Part shown: positions 53,582-61,770 of the stretch, piece by piece
Numbering within the stretch: the first letter of the stretch is position 1
Layout: every line of letters starts with the position of its first letter
Assembly: GCF_003628125.1 (NCBI RefSeq)
Contig: NZ_RBZU01000020.1
Location: 1-64,000, forward strand
Origin: Pararobbsia silviterrae
Lineage (GTDB): Bacteria > Pseudomonadota > Gammaproteobacteria > Burkholderiales > Burkholderiaceae
DNA: 64,000 nt
Reading direction: 5' to 3'
The notes under the pieces: generated by a model
Databases searched by the model: none
Seen by the model: the letters and a program-made list of their open reading frames with translations, nothing else
What the model was told of the DNA's origin: nothing
Position numbers and translations under genes: made by a program

Positions 53582-54838
53582 ATGGCAGGCATCGTATTCA
53601 GTAACGTCCGCGTGTTCGACGGCAGCGGCTCCGCGCCGTACGACGCGCAAGTCCGCGTCGAAGGCAACCGGATCGTCGCGCTCGCGAGCGGGGCCGCGCC
53701 GTCGCTCGCGATCGACGGCGACGACCGCTACGACTGCCGCGGCGCGACGCTGATGCCCGGTCTTGTCGAGGCGCATGCGCACCTGTCGTGGCCGACGTCC
53801 GTCGAGAAGTTCGTGCCCGGCATGTCGCTGCCGCCCGAGGAACTGGTCCTCACGACCGCGCGCAACGCGCGCATCCTGCTCGATCACGGCTTCACGAGCG
53901 CGTATTCGGCAGGTGCGCTGAACAAGCGCGTCGAGGTCGCGCTGCGCGAACAGATCGAAAGCGGCGGCATGGCCGGTCCGCGCCTCGTCGCCTCGTCGAT
54001 CGAACGCACGCCGCCCGTCGCGTCCGATGAACAAGCGCTCAACGCGGGCGAGGTCGATCCGCACGGCGTGGGCCCCGAAGCCGTGCGCGCTTTCGTGCGC
54101 TCATGCGCCGACATGGGCGCGCGCTCGGTCAAATTCCTGTTGTCGGGCGAAGACGCCCTGCAGCCCGGCGCTTCGCAACAGTTGCTCTATAGCGAAGACG
54201 AAGCCAAGGCGGCCGGCGAGGAAGCCGCGTCGGCGGGCGTCTGGCTCGCGGCGCACGCGCAAGCCGCCGAGGCGGTCAAGATGGCGCTGCGCAACGGCTT
54301 CCGCGTGCTCTATCACTGCACGTATGCCGACGCCGAAGCACTCGACATGCTCGAAAACGCGCGCGAGCAGATCTTCGTCGCACCCGCGATCGGCATCATC
54401 CAGGCGACACTCGACGCCGCGCCGCCGCCGCACTTCGACATGAGCCACATGAAACGCAGCGCCGCCGAAGTCCGCGATCTGCAGCAGCGCCTCGTGCCCG
54501 AACTGCGCCGGCGCGGCGTACGCGTGCTGCCCGGCGGAGACTACGGCTTCCCGTTCAACCCGAACGGACGCAACGCGCGCGACCTCGAACTTTTCGTCGA
54601 GCTGTTCGGTTACACGCCGGCCGAGGCGTTACATGCCGCGACGGCGCTCGGCGGCGAACTCATGGGTCTGCCCGGCGAACTCGGGCGTATCGCGCACGGC
54701 TATCTCGCCGACCTGCTGATCGTCGACGGCGACCCGACGCGGGACATCACGATCCTCCAGGACAAGCGCCGCCTGACCGGTATCATGAAGGACGGCCAGT
54801 TCCACAAAGTCCCTCACGCGCTGCGCGTGCTGCACTAA
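53582..54838 (+). CDS. Metal-dependent amidohydrolase family protein
   Basis: A 418-residue amidohydrolase. The N-terminal metal motif HAH is at H65 and H67 (MPGLVEAHAHLSW); a lysine in SVKFLLSG (about residue 182) can be the carbamylated bridging ligand. AAHAQ and YHCTYAD supply the two further His ligands, and GGDYGF the catalytic Asp. The pattern fits the imidazolonepropionase/prolidase-like branch, which cleaves C-N bonds of amides, dipeptides or carbamates. GAGG lies upstream of the ATG. It is flanked by a transporter and an esterase gene and is near an aromatic hydroxylase, so an aromatic amide is a likely substrate class. Confidence 0.85.
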   Translation: MAGIVFSNVRVFDGSGSAPYDAQVRVEGNRIVALASGAAPSLAIDGDDRYDCRGATLMPGLVEAHAHLSWPTSVEKFVPGMSLPPEELVLTTARNARILLDHGFTSAYSAGALNKRVEVALREQIESGGMAGPRLVASSIERTPPVASDEQALNAGEVDPHGVGPEAVRAFVRSCADMGARSVKFLLSGEDALQPGASQQLLYSEDEAKAAGEEAASAGVWLAAHAQAAEAVKMALRNGFRVLYHCTYADAEALDMLENAREQIFVAPAIGIIQATLDAAPPPHFDMSHMKRSAAEVRDLQQRLVPELRRRGVRVLPGGDYGFPFNPNGRNARDLELFVELFGYTPAEALHAATALGGELMGLPGELGRIAHGYLADLLIVDGDPTRDITILQDKRRLTGIMKDGQFHKVPHALRVLH

Positions 54839-54859
54839 CGCGAAACAAACCCGACATTG

Positions 54860-55756
54860 ATGAACGATTCCCAGACCCGTGCCGACCTCGATGCGCTGAT
54901 CCGCGCAGCAGGCGCCGTCATCGATCCTCCGCGCGTCAAGGGCTGGTATGCGCCCTACCGCGACGCGCAGCCCACGGACGGCGTCGCAGTCCGCCGCGAC
55001 ATCGCCTACGGCAGCGACGAACGCCAGAAACTCGACGTCTACTTACCGACGTCGCCGTCGGACACGCCGCGGCCGGTGCTTGTCTTCGTACACGGCGGCG
55101 GCTTTATCCGCGGCAACCGCTCCGAGCGCGCGAACGTCGGCTGGCGCTTCGCGCGCGCGGGCTTCGTGACCGTGCTGCCGAGCTATCGGCTCGGGCCCGC
55201 GCACCGCTGGCCGGCCGGCGCACAGGACGTCGCCGCGACCTGGGCATGGGCGCATGCGAACGCCGCCGCGCTCGGCGCGGATCCCGCCCGCATCGTCATC
55301 GCAGGCGAATCGGCCGGCGCGGCCCACGCGGCCGCGGCAACGCTGATTGCGCGCCTGCGTCCCGCGGGCCTTGCCGCGCCGAAGGCCGCGATCTTCATCT
55401 CGGGCGTCTACAACGTCCACCTTGAAAAACGCGCGCGCCGGCAATTCAAGGTCGCGACGCCCGATCCGCGCAACGAGGCCTATTTCGGCGACGATTTCGA
55501 TCGATACCCCGAGATGTCGACCGTCGAACAGATCGACGTGCCCGCGTTCCCCGTGCTCGTCACCTGGGCGGAACTCGATCCGCCGCAGATGCATGTGCAG
55601 GCCGGCGAGCTGTTCGCGCGGCTCACGACGCAATACGGCTTCGATCCCGACCTCGCCGTGATCCCCGCGCACAATCACCTCTCGCAGCTCGAAGCGATCA
55701 ACACGGTCGACGATGTGCTCGCGTCCGCGATGCTCGACTTTCTGAACCGCGTCTGA
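54860..55756 (+). CDS. Alpha/beta hydrolase (hormone-sensitive-lipase-like esterase)
   Basis: A 298-residue cytoplasmic esterase. The oxyanion motif HGGG starts at H78, the nucleophile elbow GESAG has Ser151, and WAELDPP and HNHLSQ supply Asp and His, a complete triad of the HSL/BioH-type carboxylesterases and arylformamidase-like enzymes. A TTG lies one codon upstream, but ATG 54860 is preferred. It starts 21 bases after the amidohydrolase stop and so belongs to the same operon. It would hydrolyse an ester or an N-formyl aromatic intermediate. It is convergent with a LysR gene, 14 bases away. Confidence 0.88.
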   Translation: MNDSQTRADLDALIRAAGAVIDPPRVKGWYAPYRDAQPTDGVAVRRDIAYGSDERQKLDVYLPTSPSDTPRPVLVFVHGGGFIRGNRSERANVGWRFARAGFVTVLPSYRLGPAHRWPAGAQDVAATWAWAHANAAALGADPARIVIAGESAGAAHAAAATLIARLRPAGLAAPKAAIFISGVYNVHLEKRARRQFKVATPDPRNEAYFGDDFDRYPEMSTVEQIDVPAFPVLVTWAELDPPQMHVQAGELFARLTTQYGFDPDLAVIPAHNHLSQLEAINTVDDVLASAMLDFLNRV

Positions 55757-55770
55757 GGGATCATCGGGCG

Positions 55771-56697
55771 CTAAGCGCCCGGCAAGCCCGCCGCCGCTTC
55801 GATGATGCGATCGCGCAGCCAGCGGTGGCAGCGGTCGTTCTCGCGATATTCATGCCATTGCAGAAACTCGTGGACCGCCGGAATCGCCACCGGCGGTTCG
55901 ACGAGCCGCAACGGCAGCCGCCGCGCGAGTTCGCTCGCGAGACGGCGATGCATGGTCGCGATCATTTGACTGCCGATCAGCGCGGGCGCCATCGAGACAA
56001 AGTCGGACGTCGTCACGCGGATGCGCCGCTTGACCCCTTGCGATTCGAGGTAGCGGCTGTCGTAAGTCGGCAAGCGCGGCCAGCCGAGCAACGCGGCGAC
56101 ATGATCGAGCCGCTCGAAGGCTTCGAGGCTCACGCGGTCGCCGACCGCGGTATTGCCTTCCCAGACGACGCACGTGTACGTGTCGTCGAACAGCGGCCGA
56201 TTCGGATGATCGGACGCGATGAACGGCTCGGGAATGATCAGCAGATCGTATTCGCCGCGCCGGAGTTTGTCGGCCGAGTCCTCCTGCGGCATGAATTCGA
56301 GCGTGATATTCGGCGCGACCTGCTCGATCGCGGGAATCACGTGCGGCATCAGCACGTTCGTCACATAGTCCGACGTCGCGATCTTGAAGTGGCGTCGCGC
56401 GTGCGCCGGCTCGAATGCCGGATCGATCGCGACGATCGTCTGCACTTGGAGCAGCAGATCCCGCACGGGTTGCGCGAGTTCGTGCGCAAGCGGCGTGAGT
56501 TCGAGATTGCGTCCGACGGGCACGAGCAGTTCGTCGTCGAAATACTCGCGGAGCTTCGCGAGCATGCCGCTGATCGCCGACTGACTGAGATTGAGCCGCT
56601 CGGCCGCGCGCGTGATGCGCCGCTCTTCGAGCAGCGCATCGAGCGTGACGAGCAGGTTCAGGTCCAGCTTGTTGAATCGCACCGCGTGCGCCTCCAT
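55771..56697 (-). CDS. LysR-family regulator, NahR/NodD-like
   Basis: A 308-residue LysR protein starting RFNKLDLNLLVTLDALLEERR, with the helix-turn-helix ITRAAERLNLSQSAISGMLAKL at about residues 30-51. This N-terminal form is typical of NahR/NodD/LinR-type regulators that respond to aromatic compounds. The effector domain follows. Met at 56697 (MEAHAVRF) is chosen over 56736 because it gives the normal distance to the DNA-binding helix. It lies downstream of the FAD hydroxylase gene on the same strand and convergent with the esterase operon, so either could be its target. Confidence 0.87.
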   Translation of the reverse strand: MEAHAVRFNKLDLNLLVTLDALLEERRITRAAERLNLSQSAISGMLAKLREYFDDELLVPVGRNLELTPLAHELAQPVRDLLLQVQTIVAIDPAFEPAHARRHFKIATSDYVTNVLMPHVIPAIEQVAPNITLEFMPQEDSADKLRRGEYDLLIIPEPFIASDHPNRPLFDDTYTCVVWEGNTAVGDRVSLEAFERLDHVAALLGWPRLPTYDSRYLESQGVKRRIRVTTSDFVSMAPALIGSQMIATMHRRLASELARRLPLRLVEPPVAIPAVHEFLQWHEYRENDRCHRWLRDRIIEAAAGLPGA

Positions 56698-56912
56698 GCA
56701 AAACGCCGCCTGTGTCGAACGCACCTTCGAATACACGACGGTCGGTTGCCGGGCCGCGATTGCCAGGGCCGCCGTCGAGAGAGACTGCGCGTATCAGGGG
56801 TCGTATTGGAGTGTGCGTCCAATGTCCCCTGTCGCGGTAGTCATGCAATTACGGATTCAATTCCGCTGGACGTTTCATCCGGACGGCATGGGCCGCCGTG
56901 GCCTCACACCCC

Positions 56913-58577
56913 TCACTCTGTCGACACGACATGCTCGCGCCGCGCCGCTTGCACGGCATGCCCCGTGACCGTCGCCAGCACGCGATCGACATCGTCGGGC
57001 ACCGTATCGCCCCGCCACGCAACGTGCTGATCGGGGCGAATCAATGCATAACGCGCACCGTATAGCGCATGCAGCGCGGGATCGTCGATCACGAGCACGT
57101 CGAGCGGGATACCGAGCGCGCGGGCGCGCTCGCGCCATGCGGCCGTCGGTGCGTCGCCGCCGCGCGTCGCGAGCAGCGTGAATCCGTCGCCGAAACGGTC
57201 ATAGAGCGCCGCGCCTCGCGCGGTTGACGCGCCATCGAGCCACCGATGCGGCGCGCGATGACCCGGCCGTGCCGACGGCACGTAATCGCGATAGTGATGC
57301 GGCGGCGCGTCGGTGCCGTCGTGCACGATGACCGGCGAGTCGTCGTAGCGATAGTCGAGCACGACGCCGAGCGTGTCGAACTCGCGGATCTTCTCGTCGA
57401 GAATGCGCGTCTTCGCCGCGGCGCGCGCGGCATCGCCGGCCGGTCCGTCGTCCTCGAGCTCGGCCGTCACGAGCGAGCCCGACGAACGGTTGTGATTGAT
57501 GACGGCCTCGTCGATGGTGCGCAGATGAACGGGGCGCCGCTCGATGCCGTAGCTGTCGAGCAAGGCGTCGCCGGCCCAGCCTTGCAGCACCGCGGCGAGT
57601 TTCCAGCCGATATCGACCGCATCGCCGACGCCGAGATTCATGCCGTAGCCGCCGAACGGCGGATGCAGATGGCACGCGTCGCCCGCGAGAAACACACGCC
57701 CTTCGCGATAGCGTTCGGCAACGAGGCGAAACGCGGTCCAGTCGTCGATCGACAGCACTTCGGGATCGATGTCGAGCCCCGTCGCGAGACGCAATGCCTC
57801 GACCGCGTCTTCGAGCCCCGGATGCGGCGTGAAGCCGAAATACCAGCGCCCGCCCTCATCCATCGGCCCCAGCACGGACGGAGCGTCGCGATTGACGATC
57901 CAGTATGCGACGGCGGGCCCGTGCGCATGCCGCTCGGCGAGCTCGGGCGCGCGGAAGATCAGCGTGCGATGCTTCGACAACGCGCCGTCGCCGATCATCG
58001 GAATGCCGAGCTGCTTGCGCGTCGCGCTGCCCGCGCCGTCGGCCGCGATCACATAGCGGCTGCGCACGGTCTGCGCGCCCTCGGGCGTCGCGAGCGAAAG
58101 TGTCACGCCGTCGCCGTCCTGTTCGAGTCCGGTCACGTTCGTCTTGAAGCGCAGCGTCGCGGAGGGCCATTCGCGCGCATGGTCGAGCAAGGTCTCCTCG
58201 AGTTTGTATTGCGGAATCCATTGCGCATGCTCGGCATAAAGCGGATGCGCGCCGGGCCGGCAAAAAAAAGCGTTCTCGAAGCGCGCGAGCGGATGGCCCG
58301 CGAGGCGCGTCGCGAAGACGATGTTCGACGGATAGTCGATGCCGAACGGCGCGCGTGCGCGCAAGCGCTCGACGATGCCCCAGCGCCGCAGGTGTTCGCA
58401 TGTGCGGACGTTGCAGGTCTTCGCGCGCGGCGCATGCCCGACGCGATCGTTGCGTTCGACGAGCAACGTGCGGATGCCGCGCCGCGCCAGCTCGATCGTC
58501 GCGGCGAGACCGACCGGCCCGCCGCCGATGACGACGACATCCCATCCATCCGATGCTGCTGACCGATCGTCGTTCAT
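56913..58577 (-). CDS. FAD-dependent aromatic hydroxylase (PHBH/MhpA-like)
   Basis: A 554-residue class A flavoprotein monooxygenase. FAD motif 1 is IGGGPVGLAA (about 17-26), the DG motif is YVIAADGAGS, and the GD motif is GRVFLAGDACHLHPPFGG followed by GMNLGVGDAVDIGWKLAAVL, all in family order. A C-terminal thioredoxin-like extension (about 430-554), as in phenol- and MhpA-type enzymes, follows. It hydroxylates a phenolic or aromatic acid ring using NAD(P)H and oxygen. AGGAG lies five bases before ATG 58577; the open frame upstream runs antisense to other genes and is rejected. It is divergent from a LysR gene and near an aromatic-acid transporter. Confidence 0.88.
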   Translation of the reverse strand: MNDDRSAASDGWDVVVIGGGPVGLAATIELARRGIRTLLVERNDRVGHAPRAKTCNVRTCEHLRRWGIVERLRARAPFGIDYPSNIVFATRLAGHPLARFENAFFCRPGAHPLYAEHAQWIPQYKLEETLLDHAREWPSATLRFKTNVTGLEQDGDGVTLSLATPEGAQTVRSRYVIAADGAGSATRKQLGIPMIGDGALSKHRTLIFRAPELAERHAHGPAVAYWIVNRDAPSVLGPMDEGGRWYFGFTPHPGLEDAVEALRLATGLDIDPEVLSIDDWTAFRLVAERYREGRVFLAGDACHLHPPFGGYGMNLGVGDAVDIGWKLAAVLQGWAGDALLDSYGIERRPVHLRTIDEAVINHNRSSGSLVTAELEDDGPAGDAARAAAKTRILDEKIREFDTLGVVLDYRYDDSPVIVHDGTDAPPHHYRDYVPSARPGHRAPHRWLDGASTARGAALYDRFGDGFTLLATRGGDAPTAAWRERARALGIPLDVLVIDDPALHALYGARYALIRPDQHVAWRGDTVPDDVDRVLATVTGHAVQAARREHVVSTE

Positions 58578-58676
58578 GCGTCTCCTCTTGCGTTCTTGAG
58601 TGATTGTCCCGATTGGCGAAGCCCATGTTAGTTTCGGATAGTTCACGGCGTATAGATCACAGACGTCATACACGCT
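58578..58676. promoter_or_regulatory. Divergent promoter between hydroxylase and LysR genes
   Basis: This 99-base gap carries back-to-back promoters. An inverted repeat GTAT-N14-ATAC lies at about 58650-58671, and CTATG overlaps the LysR start. The size and symmetry fit a LysR-controlled divergent promoter in which the regulator also controls itself. The exact site is inferred. Confidence 0.45.
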
Positions 58677-59588
58677 ATGAAAACCCTGCATAACGGGATC
58701 GACCGGCTCGAATTTCTGCTGGTCATCGAAGCCGTGCTGCAACACCGTACGATCACGCGCGCCGCGCAGGCGCTCGATGTCAGTCAGTCGGCGCTGAGCC
58801 ACACGCTCGCGCGGCTGCGCACGCGGCTCGGCGATCCGCTGTTCGTGCGCGTGGGCGGCGAGATGCGTCCCACGCCGCTCGTCACGCGGCTCGCGGAGCC
58901 GATCGGCCGCTCGCTGCGCATCATTCGCGACGAGGTGCTGAGCCCGCCCTCGTTCGATCCCGCAACGACGACGCGTGTTTTCAACGTCTGCGTCGGCGAG
59001 GTCGGCGCATTCATCATCGTGCCGCGCGTGCTGAGGCTGCTGCGCGAACGCGCGCCGCACGCGCATATCGTCGCGCTCGACGTCTCGCGCCGCGAGATCG
59101 TGCCCGCGCTCGAAGAGGGACGGCTCGACGTCGCGATCGGGTATTACCCCGAACTCAAGACAAGCCTCTATCAACAGCAATTGTTCACGCGGACCTTCGT
59201 CGGCATCGTGCGCGACGATCATCCGCGCATCGGGCAGCGGCTCACGCTGCGTCAATTGCGCTCGGTCGCGCTCGTGCGTTCGCCGGGCACGCTCGCGATC
59301 AACCGTTGGCTCGACAACCGGCTCGGCGGCGCCGACCGCGAGGCCGTCGTCATGGAGATGCCCTATGTGATGGCGCTCGCGCCGATCCTCGCCGAAAGCG
59401 ACTGGATGGGCATCGTGACCGAGGAACTCGTGCCCGCGTTTCGCAAGCTCGCCCCGCTGCGCGCTGTCGAATTGCCCGCCGGCCTGCCGCGTATTCCGGT
59501 GCGTCAGCATTGGCATCGGCGTTACAAGGACGACGCCGCGAACCGCTTTATTCGTCAGGCCATCTACGACGCGCTCAACGAAGCGTGA
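58677..59588 (+). CDS. LysR-family regulator divergent from FAD hydroxylase
   Basis: A 303-residue LysR protein. The helix-turn-helix TITRAAQALDVSQSALSHTLARL is at about residues 25-47, followed by the usual linker helix and the effector-binding domain, with VGYYPELKTSLYQQQLF-like strands near 160. It begins 99 bases from the divergent FAD hydroxylase gene and is the most likely regulator of that gene and of the downstream AAHS transporter. The short form of the N-terminal domain and the FLLVIEAVLQHRT start resemble the NahR/PcpR branch that senses aromatic acids. Confidence 0.87.
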   Translation: MKTLHNGIDRLEFLLVIEAVLQHRTITRAAQALDVSQSALSHTLARLRTRLGDPLFVRVGGEMRPTPLVTRLAEPIGRSLRIIRDEVLSPPSFDPATTTRVFNVCVGEVGAFIIVPRVLRLLRERAPHAHIVALDVSRREIVPALEEGRLDVAIGYYPELKTSLYQQQLFTRTFVGIVRDDHPRIGQRLTLRQLRSVALVRSPGTLAINRWLDNRLGGADREAVVMEMPYVMALAPILAESDWMGIVTEELVPAFRKLAPLRAVELPAGLPRIPVRQHWHRRYKDDAANRFIRQAIYDALNEA

Positions 59589-59748
59589 CGATCGAGGCGG
59601 TGCGATCCGTCCACGCTTCACTATGCACGTCGTGCATTCCGTGTATGACATGCGCTCGATTGACGCATAGTCGCCGCGTTCGTAGTCTTCGTAGGCACAA
59701 GCCCGCCATGACGGGCCGCCGATACGCATAAAAACGGAGACATCGTCG

Positions 59749-59826
59749 ATGAATCGCGCGTTCGCAGCAGCGGCGCGCGCACGGCCCGCCTGTCGAGCAC
59801 AGGCGCGGGCACGGGCGCGCACATGA
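59749..59826 (+). CDS. Possible 25-residue leader peptide overlapping transporter start
   Basis: An ATG at 59749 preceded by GGAGA (spacing about nine) opens a 25-codon frame whose TGA overlaps the transporter ATG (ACATGA). The peptide is rich in Ala and Arg (MNRAFAAAARARPA...) and would be an unusual protein in itself. A hairpin with stem CCTGT/ACAGG and GC-rich extensions lies at about 59789-59808 within it. The transporter ATG has no ribosome binding site of its own, so coupled translation from this leader is plausible. The Ala/Arg richness could also be a chance product of GC-rich DNA. Confidence 0.35.
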   Translation: MNRAFAAAARARPACRAQARARART

Positions 59827-61160
59827 CCGCCTCCTCTCCCGTCAATCTCTCGCGCCTCATCGATGAGCGGCCCATCGGCCGCATGCAGATCGCGACGTTC
59901 GTGCTCTGCGCGTCGGTCGCTTTCCTCGATGGCATCGATTCGCAATCGATCGGCATCGCGGCGCCGTTCATCGCGCGCACCTTGCATCTCGACAAGGCAC
60001 AGCTCGGCTTCGTGTTTTCGGCGGCCGTGCTCGGCGCCGTGCTCAGCGCGATGGCGCTCGGCTCCCTGGCCGATCGCATCGGCCGCAAACGCGTGCTCAT
60101 CGGCTCCGTCGTGCTGTTCGGCATCGGCACGTTCGTGACCGGCTACGCATCGTCGTATGCGACGCTCATCGCATGGCGCGTGCTGTCGGGCATCGGACTC
60201 GGCGGCGCGGTGCCGTGCTTTATCGCACTCGCATCCGAGTATTCGCCGCGCCGGCGACGCGCGACGATCACGAGCCTTTTATGGGCTGCATTTCCGCTCG
60301 GCGGCATGGTCGGCGGCTTCGCGAACGCTTATTTGCTGCGCCATTTCGATTGGCACTGGATGTTTGTCGTCGGCGGCCTGGTGCCGCTCGGACTCGCCGC
60401 CGTGCTCGCGTGGCGGCTGCCCGATTCGGCCGGCTTTCTCGCGACAGGCGACGCCCGAGAAACGGCGTTGCTGCGCGTGGTCGCCCGTCTCGGCCTGCCG
60501 ACCGATCGCCGCTATGTCGTCGACGTCGAACGGCGCGAGGGCGCACCCTTGCGCGCGTTATTCGCCGAAGGCCGCGTGCTCGCCACGGCCTTGCTTGCGC
60601 TGACCTTCTTCATGGCGTTCGGCACGCTGGCCGTCGTCGTGCTCTGGTTCCCTGTGCTGTTGCGCGCGGACGGCATGGCCGCCGCCGACACGGCCGTCGT
60701 GATCGGATTCCATGGGCTCGGGGCGTTGATCGGCATGGCGATCGTCGGACGGCTCATCGAACGCTTCGGCGCCGCGCGCGTGCTCGTGCCCGCGTTGATC
60801 GTCGGCGCCGCGGTCACCGCGATGACCGGACAAGCGGGCACGTCCGTCGCCGCGACAAGCCTCGGCCTTGCGTCGATCGGCGTGTTCGTGGGGATCGGCG
60901 CGTCGGGCGCGATTGCGCTTGCCGTGTTGTTCTATCCGAGCGAAATGCGCTCGACGGGCGTCGGCTGGTCGATGGGCATGGGCCGGCTCGGACAAGTCGT
61001 CGCGCCGATCGCGTTCGGCGCGCTCATCCAGCACGATGTCGATGCCGCGCATGTGCTGCTCGTCCTGTCCGTGGCTCCCGCGCTCGCGGCCGTCGCGGTC
61101 GCGATCATGTGCATGGCGCGGCTCGTGCCCGCCGCGCAAGGCGGCCTCGCCGGACACTGA
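59823..61160 (+). CDS. AAHS-type MFS transporter (aromatic acid:H+ symporter)
   Basis: A 445-residue, 12-helix major facilitator. CASVAFLDGIDSQSIGIAAP in helix 1 carries the DG-x-D pattern typical of aromatic acid:H+ symporters such as PcaK and BenK, and SLADRIGRKRVLIG is the loop 2-3 signature. GLGGAVPCFIALASEY in helix 4-5 also fits. It probably imports the aromatic acid used by the FAD hydroxylase. It lies 235 bases downstream of the LysR gene on the same strand. A short leader frame overlaps its start codon, the only ribosome binding site in the area. Confidence 0.87.
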   Translation: MTASSPVNLSRLIDERPIGRMQIATFVLCASVAFLDGIDSQSIGIAAPFIARTLHLDKAQLGFVFSAAVLGAVLSAMALGSLADRIGRKRVLIGSVVLFGIGTFVTGYASSYATLIAWRVLSGIGLGGAVPCFIALASEYSPRRRRATITSLLWAAFPLGGMVGGFANAYLLRHFDWHWMFVVGGLVPLGLAAVLAWRLPDSAGFLATGDARETALLRVVARLGLPTDRRYVVDVERREGAPLRALFAEGRVLATALLALTFFMAFGTLAVVVLWFPVLLRADGMAAADTAVVIGFHGLGALIGMAIVGRLIERFGAARVLVPALIVGAAVTAMTGQAGTSVAATSLGLASIGVFVGIGASGAIALAVLFYPSEMRSTGVGWSMGMGRLGQVVAPIAFGALIQHDVDAAHVLLVLSVAPALAAVAVAIMCMARLVPAAQGGLAGH

Positions 61161-61770
61161 CAATTAATATTATTCATTGCAATTTGCTTTCGACCTGATG
61201 ACCGCGTTGTCCCATCCTCCGGAAAACAAGCACTGACGCGGCTTTCCATCGCACTCACCCGATCTACGGGATTTCACTGACGCGCCCTTCAGATAATATT
61301 GATTAATATTATTACCGCACGTCACGGTCCGACCGTCACGTGCGATCGGATCCTCCGGCGCAAGCCGAAGTGCATCCGATAAAACAATCCAGGAGGCGAT
61401 GATGGTGAGCTGCGCGGCGCTTCGACGTTTTGCAGTGCGATGGACCCCAGACCGTCCACCCGACGTCCGCGACATGAACTGACCGTCGAACGCGCGCGTC
61501 ACCGGATCACGCCGTCGCTGTCCCCCATCCGGGCGTTTTGCGCGCGACATCGCCGTTTCCCTTTCCGAACCACTCGTTTCCGCACGTTGTGCCGCGCGGA
61601 CGTACGCACGCATTTGTACGTCTTGCACGCACATATTGCGGTGACGCGTGCGGGCTCGCTTGCGCGCTCGCATCCGTGTTCGGTCAATCGGCGATCGCTG
61701 CACCGCATGCCGTCCCGCACCCCTGCATTCTCTGAATCGAAAGCATGTCTTGGCTCTACAGGAGGCAGTC
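61161..61770. other. Gene-free stretch with AT-rich direct and inverted repeats
   Basis: About 610 bases without a credible gene. The 12-mer ATTAATATTATT occurs at 61164-61175 and again at 61302-61313, 138 bases apart. The second copy is part of an inverted repeat, ATAATATT-GATT-AATATTAT (61293-61312). Both are conspicuous against very GC-rich surroundings. They may be promoter or H-NS/MvaT-type silencer sites for the GH54-like gene downstream, or the scar of a mobile element. The stretch at 61320-61760 shows nothing further; short frames there have no ribosome binding site. Confidence 0.55.

Noticed and set aside
58578-59987. A minus-strand open frame extending the FAD hydroxylase by 470 codons
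   Set aside because: It runs antisense to a well-supported LysR gene and part of the AAHS gene, gives low-complexity Arg/Ala-rich sequence, and a good ribosome binding site marks the start at 58577.
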